From NCBI GenBank assembly GCA_031763025.1, contig JASSKH010000021.1, positions 1,550,001 to 1,614,000 on the forward strand: 64,000 nt of DNA, written 5' to 3'. Of the stretch, positions 10,468-22,977 are shown piece by piece (positions within the stretch are counted from its first letter, which is position 1; each line of letters opens with the position of its first letter). The stretch is from Macrocystis pyrifera (Eukaryota > Sar > Phaeophyceae > Laminariales > Laminariaceae). The position numbers were made by a program, and so were the translations under genes. The notes under the pieces were generated by a model. That model was given only the letters and a program-made list of their open reading frames with translations, did not search any database and was not told the origin of the DNA.

Positions 10468-13400
10468 GTGAGTCCAACGGCCCTTCCAGAAGTAGTATAC
10501 AGCAGGGCGCAGCCGCATCGCAGGTTCTACTGGCACCACTATTGCATGACGCTGTCGCTACGATTATAGACTACCTTGTATGGTCGAGGGACGGAGTGGA
10601 CCTGTTTGGGGATTCGCAGAGGTCGCGCGCAACGTTTTGGATGATGGATTCCTTTGTCGGTACTCTTCGTCCGATCCGTTATTTTTTCCCGGACGATTCC
10701 GTACATATCATATGATACCACCCTTGCATGAACCAGGTACTGATGCTGCTGCTGTGTTCCTGTGTTCGTGCTGCGATGCCGCAATCCCGGTATATCGATA
10801 TACGACGCCGGGTGTGCAAGTTGCGATGCCAGCATATACAGTAGTGGGCTTCAGCAGCACCAGTGTAGGTATATGTCCGGAAATGTAATAATCGTTTAGG
10901 TATCCATAGTAATGCTTGAAATGTCCTTAAATTTCCGGACATACAAGTTCAGCAGTAGTACGTAGTATCACAAGTATCATACCTGAGAGGTAAAATATTT
11001 GAAGCTGGTATGAGTACGTACCTGGTACGAACGTAACGTTTTCAGTTTTACCCCCGACAAAAAAAAAACAGAAAAAACGCAACAAGACCGCCCGCTTCTA
11101 CTGTGTTGTGTGCTGTACTGATGCTGCTGCTGTGTTCCTGTTGTTCGTGCTGCGATGCCGCAATCCCGGTTCATATACCATCGATATACGACGCCGGGTG
11201 TGCAAGTTGCGATGCCAGCATATACAGTAGTGGGCTTCAGCAGCACCAGTGTAGGTATATGTCCGGAAATGTAATAATCGTTTAGGTATCCATAGTAATG
11301 CTTGAAATGTCCTTAAATTTCCGGGACATACAAGTTCAGCAGTAGTACGTAGTATCACAAGTATCATACCTGAGAGGTAAAAATATTTGAAGCTGGTATG
11401 AGTACGTACCTGGTACGAACGTAACGTTTTCAGTTTTTACCCCCGACAACAAAAAAAACAGAAAAAAACGCAACAAGACCGCCCGCTTCTACTGTGTTGT
11501 GTGCTGTTTCAGCAGTGTGCTGTGTGTTAGATATACCGGGTGTACGTATAATAGTATCGTGGCTGGCGTACTGGCGTGGGGGTAACTATTACTAATAATA
11601 CGTGAGGCCTCGCGGCTGCTGAACCCGTTGCCCCTGTCGCAGACGGCATGAACGGGAGCATGCTGAGGGTCGATCTCAACGAGGAGCGTTTTTTTTTCAG
11701 TTTTTTTCAGTATTTTCCCCGAAAATTTTCCCCGAAATTTCGGGAAAATACTGAAAAAAAACTGGAAAATACCAAATTTTCGGGAAAATACTGAAAAAAA
11801 CTAAAAAAAAAAAACTAAAAAACAGTCCTCGTCCCTAAACGTTACGTAGCGTTTTGTTGGGCTCGAATGCTCACTGCTGTTACCTGGTACACTTCGTAAT
11901 GCGACTACGAATGTACGTACTCGTAGTGCGGTTGTCCTGTGTGCCGACCGAGCACCGAGCACCTGTCCGCAGTTGGGATGCGAGTGCACCACAACGCACA
12001 ACGCACAACAACAGGTAACACAATACCAGTCTGACCATAAATATAAGGTACTTTTCGACATTTTGTTGCCATCAGAACCTCTCTTATATTTTCGATCAGA
12101 CTGGTAGAGCATTAATAACAATAGTGCGGCAGACCTGGATCTTCTCTAGCGTTTTTTTTTTTTTTCGAACGGTGTGTTTATGCTCGTCCCACGGCCACGG
12201 CTCACAACTCACGGTTCGCGGCACGACTCTCGGCCCAGGGGCGGCGACGGAGCAATGGCGACCAGCGAGCGGACCTCGATCTACAGCAGTAGGCTGACCG
12301 GTCGAGCGTTGCATGGGGTATGAATTATTTGCACGTCGGACAGATGATATACAGATGATATACATCTACAGATCATTCCCATTTGATTTTAAGCACTAAA
12401 TATTTCAGGGCATTTTGATTCCTGGCCTGTATGATATGTATCTGGTATGATGTAGCTCATGTTGACGGGTAGGACTTGTAAAATCGGCATGATTCAGAAC
12501 ACATTTCCTGGATTGGACCGGCACTACACAGATCCTGAACAACAAATCACAACGGCAGGTGACGCACTAGATGATCTAGATGATCAACTGTATATCATGA
12601 TGTGTCCAAGATGTCATTGCTTACACACGTCCCCGCGTAAATACGCGCCTCTTTCCTTTCGAATCTATGCCGAGTCGTGTAGAGCGCCCGGACTCCAATT
12701 TGTGGTGGAGGAACCGATATAACCTCATTTTTTCCGTGTCAACAATATCCAGACAGGACCTTGGTGTTTCCATCACAAATGCGAGGCGTTACTGTAATCG
12801 CCAGCCTTGGGTGTTTCTCTATCTCAACGTCAAGGCTTTATAGAGTATTATTAGTCGCTTACTTTTGGTGGTATTTCCATCACAAGTGCGAGGCGTTACA
12901 TCCGCGGAACTTGAGGGGTTTCCCTTCACGTGGGCGAGGCGTTCTGACCGTCGGAACCGTTTTTTGCCCCCAGGTTGTTCCGCGCGAACCTTGGAATGCG
13001 CACAGCTTCGATCGAGGGACGACGGTCGGCGAGGGAGCTCGCCGAGGCGGAAGGCTTTCGCGTCGAGGACCACCACGCTGTAACGGCCGACGGTTTCGTC
13101 CTTGTACTTCACCGCGTCTTGGTTCCCCCCAACGGGGTAAGTCGGTCCGGCGTAAATGCCACCTCGGTGGCGGTGGCGAGCGGTGTACGTTGTGTCGCGC
13201 CGCACCCCCTGTCGCTTTTTCCCACTTGGAACATCGCGCCTTTCGCCTCACTCCTTACGCTTAACCCTGTATCTGCTGCATAGATGGTCCAATTCTACGT
13301 GCAAGTGGCTTGTCCCCCAAACGTAGGTGCAGTTGTAAAGGGGTATAGATGCACCCTCTAGCCCCCCCCCCACTCCTCTCAATTGTCATTTTTTTCCCCG

Positions 13401-16400
13401 TCCAGAAGAAACCTCGAGGATACATATCGCCCCCCCCCCCCCCCACACCCCCTTATCAATGGATGTTTCCTTCCGACCTGAAGCAGCACTCAAGAGGACA
13501 CCCCCCCCCCACGCCCCTTCATCAATGGATGTTTCCCTCCGACCTGAAGCAGCACTCAAGAGGACACCTCCCCTTCGGCAAATTGTTTATTGCGCCGCCG
13601 CCGCTTTTGACCGTCGACATTGAAAGTCTCGCTCCCGCTCATATTTACCAGGGGTGCCCTTAGTTTATACAGCGGACGGCAGAACGACTCAAGGCACGAT
13701 GGTCAACATGAGCCGTTTCTTCGTTTTGCCCGTCCCCCTCAAAATGAAACGCCATCTTCTCCGCAGGAGACCTCCAACGGACACAAGAAAGGAAACAGAC
13801 AGGCGGTGCTCCTCATGCACGGCCTCATGCAAGACTCCGAGTCGCTCCTGTGCGGTGGAAGGTAAGGCAGAAACCGCAGCGGTGGCGCAATAGCGGCACG
13901 GTTTTGTTTGCTAGTGGGATTTCCCTCAGGTTGTGTTTTGGCTCTTGTTTCCTGGCTTTTGCTTTTTTTTTTTCGCACACTACAGTGCAGTTGGAGCCTG
14001 TCTTTGTCAACACGGACTAGATTAGGGCGATACATTTAATTGAGGACACCAGCAACAACGGGTTTATGTTGGGCGTGGCGGTTGCATGTGTCAGGCCGCG
14101 GGAGGGAAAGGAACAGCGCGTAGAATGGCGAAACAAGCGCGTGGAGACAAACGTCCGGAGCTTGCCTAACGACACGAGTGACGGGAGCCCCCCATGGTGG
14201 TTTTTCAATCTGATTCTACCTGCGCCCACCCTGTTGAAATACTGACCTCATGCTAGGTCTTACACAAGGCTCGCATGGCACCCGATATACCCCCACACGA
14301 TGCTGTTTTGTCTTGATTCTATCTCGCCCGATCCCCGTTCCGCAGGCGTGGTGGCCTCTTGCGCTGCTCTGAACCCCCCTCCCCCCCCCTATATATTTTA
14401 TATAGGTTGGACTGGCGTTGGTTGGCAACGACACTGTAAAAAATGCCGCTCACTACTTGAGCTAGACAGCCAGTGTACCGTTTTATTTTTTTGTTTGTTT
14501 TTGGGCGATCAGTCACAGCTGGTGGTCGAGTTAGATCATTTGTACGGGGTGGAGAACCTTTACTCCGCACAAGGGGAGTGATCGTATCAAGTGGTGTCTA
14601 TGGTGAGGCACCCGAGAGGCAGTTACATAGTACTCGCTTTTTCTGTCTCTGCAAGTGGCCAGACCGAAAACTAAGTTTACGCGTTGAAGTTTTCATCCAT
14701 AAGTCCGCCTTATAAGCGGTTCTTAGTAGGATGCATCTCACCCTTCATGGGACTCGCCGGACACCTCACGGCACTTCGCGCTTGGTGTAAGCAATGTCTG
14801 CCTGATCGGTGAAAACACAACGTGCTCCGTCCCGGCATTGTAGGGATGCGAGGGTCTATGGTCATACGACTACGGCCATGTATGATATCGAGTTGAGAAA
14901 GTTGAAATGGCAATTTAAAGTCAGGAACTTGCCAGAAAAGAGGTTGCCAGCCATAGTTGATAGAGCTGTATGGGAGATAGTAGCTAAAGGGCGAGCTGGA
15001 ATAAGGTGGGATAGCGTAGTTGAGAAAATGGAAGAATATAGGAGGAAAACACGAAGATATTATGTCCGCAGAAAAAAATGGGAGGTACAAGACAGAAGTA
15101 GAAGAAAATATAGAAAAAAGGAAAAGGCTCGTAGCGCTGAGAAGTAAGGTGAAATCGGAAAAGTACTTGGAGATATGCGGGGGATTGAGCGAAGGGATAG
15201 GAATGAAAACGCATTTGCACGGCCCAATAGAATTTGCGAAAATGCTGAAACTGCGATTTCGTGTAGGCGACCTGGACCTGCCAGAACGAAGAAAGAGGTA
15301 TACCAGTAACCAGGAGGAGGGGGAAGTAGATGCACACGTGTGCCCGTGTGGCAAAGCGATAGAGTAGAACTCACATAACTCACATGGTCGGAGAGTGTGA
15401 AATGTACAAGCAAGGACGGGATGTGTTAGAAGGGGAGATGAGGGGAATAGACGAATGTGACATGGAGGAGTTTGGTGCACTGAATAGCAGCGAGAAAACG
15501 ATCGCTATCCTAGGAGATAGATGGTGGCCACAGGCGGCGAAACAGGAAGGGGATAAGATTACAGTAGCAATTTTTTCTATGTAATATATGGAAACAACGT
15601 AATGAGCGCCCAATTGTTGGGGGTGTCTCTATGCGGAGTAGGAACGGTGGTCCGTCTCGAAAGGGATGCGTGGTCAATGGTCAAATGACCAAGGCAAGCA
15701 ACAAATGAGTACGCCCCACCCCCCTGTTATATATATTATATATGGGTTGGGTTGGCGTCGGTTGACAACCACACTGTAAAACATGCCGCTCACTACGTGA
15801 GCTAGACATCCAGGGAACCGTTTTTTTTTTTTTTTTTTTTGGCGGTCGCCCACAGCTGGTCGTCTAGTTAGACCATTTGTGCGAAGTAAAAAACCTTTAC
15901 TCTGCACAAGGGAATTGATCGTATCACGTAGTGTTCAAGGTAAGGCACCCAAGAGGCAGTTACATAGTACTCCCGTTGCTGTCTCTGGAAGTGGCTACAC
16001 CGGAAATTAAACTAACTCATTGAAGCTGTCATCCATATGCAAGTCCGCCTCACAAGCGGTTCTTAGTAGGATGCAGCTCACCCTTCATGCGACTCGCCGG
16101 ACACCTCACGGTGCTTCGCGCTTGGTGCAAGCAATGTCTGCCTGGTCGGTGAAAACCCGACATGCTCCGTCCCGGCATTGTAGGGATGCGAGGGTCTATG
16201 GTCATACGACTACGGCCATGCATGAGATCGAGTACATCTCTCCTATCGAGTACCCCCCCCCCCCCCCCCGTACCCCGCTTTACTTTTTTCCGACCTTATA
16301 CCGCCTCTCTTTCGTACAAACCGCTCGTGCCCTTGCTTTCTCAGAGATCACGCGCTAGGGCTGCGACTGGCGACGGCGGGGTTCGATGTCTTCCTCGGAA

Positions 16401-19400
16401 ACGCTCGAGGCAACCGGTACTCTCACAAGGTGCTGTTCTGAGGCGTCAACACCGCCCCCCCCACCTCCTCGCCACCGCAGCACTCCCAGCGCATATCCTC
16501 CACTAATTAAACCTCCGTTCGACCTCACTTTCCCGCCTCGCTACATCCGCTAGTTTTCCTCGCGTTTTGCGGAACACCAACCACCGAAGCGTGCCGTGGT
16601 CTCCCGGTCACACCCACCGCCGCCTTGCGGTACGCCTGCTCACGCGCGCAAACCCCTCGCTAGGGTTGTATCGTGGGCATGGGCACCTTAGAAGTTGATG
16701 CCTCAGTCACATTTAGCCGTGCCACCGCGGGGAGGGAGATGTATCGCAAGGGACGGCAGGTTATTGACCTGTGACCTGCAGCGGTTGAGACTACAGCTCA
16801 GCCTGCTCGAGGTTAACATATGCCCGTCCCGCTGCCCCCCCCCCCCCTCCCACGCACACACACCTAGACCTGAACCTACCCTGCTGGTTTCCTACCCCCT
16901 TCAACCTCGACCCCTTCTCCGCGCGCGCGCTGAACAAATGTGTCTTCTGGGTGACGACTGCCGCGTTTGGGCATCATCCAGCACATGCGCCTGTCGCCCG
17001 TCACCTCCGACGCCTACTGGAACTTCAGCATCGACGAGCTTGCGCGGTACGACACTCCTGCGATGATCGACCACGTGCTCAAGGCCTCCGGGTAAGCGCC
17101 CCATTGCTCGAAGTACGCTTTTCCCTCGCGGAAGGAGAAATGGTTGGAAGGGGTAGGGATGTTTCGTAATGGAACAAGGGGGGGGGAGGGGGTTCTTCGT
17201 AGAAATAATGATGGGAGGGGAGGGGAGCAAGGCGTCCCCTCCTACAAATAGGGATGTTTGTGGGGAGAGGGAAAAGCGTCCCCTCGTGAGAAATGCATGT
17301 GTGTGGGGAGGATAGGGGTAGCAGCAGAATCACGGCTGCGTCTCGCATGCCGGTGGAGCGGAGCGGATCCCCGGCACGTAGAGGTTGCGTCGGGTGGTTT
17401 CTTTAGCGAGCTCCTTTGCTCGTTCTGTGTTGTGTGCACTCGGCTCAAGAGTGTTCGGTGAGCCGCAATTGCATGCGCGATTTCAGGCGCTTCTGGAACG
17501 ACCGTCCGCGTATCTAGGCACCAGGTCACCACTTCCCCAGGGGGAGGAAAAATGGCAGCTTTCGGCGCCCCGCTTTGTCCCTTCGTGGTGTAGTTCACGG
17601 AATATTCCGGCTTCTGCGGGGAGTTGGATAGTCCATCAAAGGAAGATCGGATGGTGCTCTTCGGCAGGCGCGGGACAGCAGCAGGGTCGGCTACAGCCCC
17701 CTGTCGTGAGCGCCAGTCTCCCTGTTTCAATCACTGAGACCAATGAAACCGTTCCGAACCACCCTTGTGGTCGACGAAAAGGTGACGTGTTGACTATCCT
17801 GGAGTGTAATCGGAGAAAGTAACGTCAGTATCGTTTGTGCTACTGTAGTTCCCTTTAAAACAGCACTCCCGTTAGGGGGATGAATCACTTAGAATTGGTG
17901 TTAGGCGTATGTTTTTAGGCAATGCGTGGTAAAAGGGTTCTCTTGGGACAACTGAATGGTGATCCTACCAGCGGACAAGGTGCGTGAACCATGACCCGGC
18001 CCGACCCTCCCGTCCGCCGTCCCCCGTCCCCCGTTCCCCTCTGCCCGACTATAAAATCTGCCACGCATGCGACAGGCAATCCAAATTGTGCTACATCGGC
18101 TTTTCCCAGGGAACGGCTCAGGCGTTCGCGGCTTTTTCGAGCAACCCCGACCTTCTGGAGAAGGTGTCCCTGTTCGTGGCTCTGTCTCCCGCCGCTCGCG
18201 CCAACCATCTTTCGAAGAGCCTGCTGCTGTCCCTGGTGCAAGCCAACCTCAGGTGGGCTGCGAGGTTGCTTTTGGCAAGGCGCCGTTGCGCTTGGAGAGC
18301 GTCTAGCCGTGCGTTGCCGTTTACCGCTTTGTATGGTGTCGTGTGGTGCCATCTGTTAGGAATGCAGCACAATAGGTGCGCGTCTCGTTCGCTTAACTCT
18401 GCCGCTCTTTTTCAAAGACAAACGCGGGAGCGTATCGTGGTTTGCCGCCGTGCATGTTTCTAACTCCTGGGGCCCACGGCGATGGCAAACACCAGCAGTT
18501 CAGCTTGCGTGTGGTACGAAGGTCGACAACGCATGTACCCCCGGCCCCTCCCCTGTGACTACGTAGGAGTGTCGCGCGGATCCGTGCGAGCGGGTTGAAA
18601 CGTTTTCCCGCGTCGGATAGACAACTCTCTAGACTTTCTAGATCCTTAACGGCCTTTCTGGGATACCGTGCGGGACCCGTTTAGTACACATTCAACCCAG
18701 GAGACCTGTGCTAAATCGTGCAGTTCATACGGCTCCCACCCGAAAGCTTGAGCTAGATCATACAGACCAGGAATGTATCTGTCGTGATAAATCTATATCA
18801 TCAAGTGGGGATGGTCTGTATGATCTATGTGGTCTGCCCGACGTGTGAAACGTTTGACTTCTGAAAAAAAACGGCTTAACTATACCTCCAACTACGCTGT
18901 CCCCTAAAACGTGGGTGAAATTCTAAAGGGTGGCGGCCGCAGTTTTTCATGTATCGGCCTCAGTGTTGGATATAGCGGTCGCAGGTTTGAAGATAACAGC
19001 CGCAGTTTCGGGTGCAGAGGTCGCACATTCGGACAGAACGACCCCCCCCCCCCCTCTTGATGAATTTGACGTCGTCATCCATGCCCACCGGTCGCCCCGT
19101 TGGGCTGGTGATGCCCTCGAATGCCACTAAAAGTTGGTGCTGGAGTTCGAGTCCCACGTGGGTCGAAGTTTCGAGTTCGTTTGGAAAAAAAAAAACACAA
19201 AATGAATCAACTGCTGAGAGCGCCTATTAATAGTAGCGTGGGTAACGCAATTCGATGCGAGTCGACGAGGGCAGGAAGAAAGGGCTCAAAATCTTCTCAC
19301 GATAGCAAGGCAAGGCAAGAATCGCAATGGGGAGGAGGGAGGGAGAAGAGCCTGCTTTGTGACCCCGGATCTGAGTCACGACTAGGAAGGAGAGCGAAAA

Positions 19401-22400
19401 GAAAGGTGGAAGATATTAGTGGGATGAAAAAATAAAAAAAAAAAAAAGCTAACACTGCGAGAAAGTCCGCCTCACAAGCGGCCCTTAGCAGGATGTAGCT
19501 CATCTTTCATGCGACTCGCCGAATACCTCGCGGCGCTTGACAATTGGTGCAAGCAATGCTGCCTGGTCAGTGAAAACCCGACGTGCTCCGTCCCGGCAAC
19601 GTAGGGATGCGGGGTCTACGGTCATACGACTACGGCCATGCATGACATGGGTAGACCCCCCCCCTCCAAGCAAGTCTGCCTGGTCGGTGTCAGCCCGACG
19701 TGCTCCGTCCCTTGCATTGTAGGAATGCGAGGGTCCATGGCCATACGGCTACGGCCGTGCATGAAGTGAATGCCCCCCCCCCCCCCCTCTTCCCCCTCTT
19801 CTCTGCTGCGATGGCGACTGCAGCTTCATCTACCTTCTCTTCGGTAGGCGCCGCATGCTACCGGTAGCTCTGACCTGGCAGAGGATGATGAGCCGCGAGT
19901 TCTTCGTGACGACCATCGACGTCTCCATGGGCTACCTCTTTACGTGGAAATCTTCTCAGGTTAGAGAACGCCAAGGCGGGGGAGGGGGGGGGGACCACTC
20001 TATGGTAGTATTAAGGCAAGGTTGTGTTTCGTAGGGTTTCTACGGTAGATACATGTTGTGGGTAACCGGGTGTCAAGCCTGATTGTTTCGGTCGTACCGT
20101 GGGGAGCGTTGTGGTCGCAGAGGGGTGCGATCGTTTTCGAGCGCTCGCTTTTTGCAGAACCGGAATGCTAGCCAGCACCGAACAAGGTGTTCCCGGAAAA
20201 ACCTGGTCGAGAGAGAGCCTTCCGGAATTGTGATGGTCGGCTTCAGCAGCACCCTCACCGTTCTCGAGAGAAACCGAGCGCTCCAAAAACGACCGCACCG
20301 CGGTGCAAACTCAACGCTACTTACGGCACTCACGTGGATACCCGGGTACCCGCAAAGTGCATCTCCTACTGAACGCACCCTTGCGAGTATGCTACGGAAG
20401 AGGGGGTACCGATTTTTTGTCGTGTTCCTGGTATGAGGAATTTTCCATCCGGCCCAAAACCGGAGTGTGGGAGAGATTGCACCCGAAACCCGATGAGAAC
20501 AACGAATGTACTTGTAGAACACACGTGGGAGCCGACTTTTGATCGGTAGGGTTTCAGTTAACGAGCCCGGTCAGCCGCAATCAGCCAGAAACGTTTAGGG
20601 CCCAAGATAGCTGTTCCGTCTCGAATGGGATGCGTGGGTCAACGGTCAGATTCACTTGAAGCAAGCAACAAATGAGTACGCCTACCACCACCCCGTGCCG
20701 TCTCGAAAGGGATCCGTGGTCAATGGTCAAGTTACTAAGGCAAGCAAAAAGGAGTACGCCCTCCCCCCTCCCCACCATGGCATGGCTCGTAGACGGTCCT
20801 GGCGGCTCCCAACGCGCGGGTCACAGTAGTTCCGGCTCGACACGCTTGTCGTAAAGGACAGGGGAGCAGACCCGCGGCTCAGGAAGGGGGAAGGGGGGGC
20901 GGGGATGGTGTCACTCCCTCCGAAGATGGACGCACTGTTTTACTAAGCCCTATGCCAGCAACATTAAGTTCGAGAGTTTTCTATCGAGTGGAGGGGGGTC
21001 TTACATTTCTTCGCCGCCGAGTTCCTGTCGGACAAGTGTCGGACGACGATTTTTGCGTTTGTTAGCACCGCGGCGCGACTCCTCTCGGGGTCGTGTCTCC
21101 TTTGCTCCAAGACAGCTGGGACTAAGCGGACGCGACAACTGTAGAGCCTGCCCTTGCCATTTATTTCCTTATTTCCTGTGTCTTGAACGCGTGCGGGGTC
21201 ACAAACCTTCCCGGCTTTCTGGATGGAAGCTTCCATGGTAGTAGATGGAAGCAATGGAAGCTTCCATAGTAGTAGATGGAAGCAATAGAAGCTTCCATAG
21301 AAGTAAGTGATAGAAGGTTCCATGGAAGTGATGGAAGGTTCTTCCATGGAAGTGGTGGAAGGTTCTACTGCTAGTGGGAGTGGAAACTGCCTTCCGCGAC
21401 CATGTTCGGTGCGAGCGTCCACGAGCTTTCACGAGCTTTCACATACCCGCAGCTTGTGGGATAGATGGAGTCCCGATCTCTAGGGTAGCTATTGCGGGGG
21501 GTGGGCACGGTGGGCATAGCAACCAGAACCCACAATGGACCCGAAAAAAAAGGTACTCCCCTACGTCCACACGCCATGTTTGGTTTTGGATGCCATGTTC
21601 CCCCGTAATAGTTTCCTCCAGCAGTTCCAAGTGGTGTCACCCTTCCGCTAGTCTTTCCCCAGCACCGATGGAGGCCGAGCGGGGGGTGGTGGCTAGGGGG
21701 GAAACGGGCGCCAAGCGACCTGGGCCCAGTTCTTGACTGGCGTTGAATGAGTGCAGTTGTCTAATTTTTCGTCGTGATGGAGTGTGTATGGCTTCGAGGC
21801 CCTCGCTCGAGACAGTTCTGACGGTGTGTGGGTATCATGGGGGTACTGTGTAGGGGGCGGGGGGTGGGGAGGGAAGTGGTTCCTTAATTTTGCCGCTGCA
21901 TCGAATCTAGTCTCGGAAAGCTTCACGCCACATTTTTATGCCGCATTCCCCGGCATCATGAGACATAGGCGGCGTTGGTGACACGTCCGGTACGCCCCCC
22001 CCCCCCCTGATTCGTTCCCCCCCCCCGTGGAACGTGGATCACTCGTGTGTTCGTCTGTGAGGCAGATGTCGCCTAGCCGAAAGCTGGAGGTATACCCGCA
22101 CATCTACAGCTACAGTTCGGGTGAGAATGTATATATTGTTGTCATTGTTGACGTTGGTGGTGTCGTGCTTAATGTTGCTGCTGTCGTAGTTGTTCTTGCG
22201 CCGTGGCGTTCGGTGAGCCACCGTTGTTGTTTGTGGGCACGGGGCAAGGATGTAGCTAAGAAGTCACAAAAATCAACATTAAGGACATCGTATCTTCCTA
22301 TAACTCTATAAACCCTTTTGGTACTCAGGCGTAGGCGACCAAAATCTGTGTCAGGTACGGTCATGGCACATGTCTCTGTAGAGGGGCGCAGCAGTACGAC

Positions 22401-22942
22401 TAGTATTATGCTCCACGAGTCAGGAGAACTTCGTGCATTGTAATTTGGGTACACCCCTTACCTCAACAGGGAGGGTTCTTTCGTGTGGCCTGTACTGTAG
22501 TCAATTTACTTTTATTAGACACTTGTTCCAGTCTGTACGGCATGCCTTGAAACCCCAAAGGGCTCTATGAGCCATACCTGGTATTGTTTTCCGCCATTTC
22601 AGTCACTATAGATTTTACCTCACATACTGTCGCTGTACGGGCGCGACAACACGCAATGGTCACCCACCCTTCCCTAACCAGTAGCACCCTTGAACGCAGA
22701 CGCTAGCCCTCGGACTGAAGGTCTAACCCCCAGTACCCTCCTCCTGCCACTGCCTTTGCTGCTTCTGCTGCTGCTTCTGCTGCTGCATCTGCTGCTTCCG
22801 CTGCGTCTGCTGCTGCTGCTTCTGCCGCTGCATCTGCTGCTTCCGCTGCGTCTGCTGCTGCTGTTGCTGCTGCTGCTGCTCCTACCTCGTCTGCTGCTTC
22901 TGCTGCTGCTGCTGCTTTTGCCGCCTTTGCTGGTGCTGCTTA

Positions 22943-22977
<35 letters not shown>

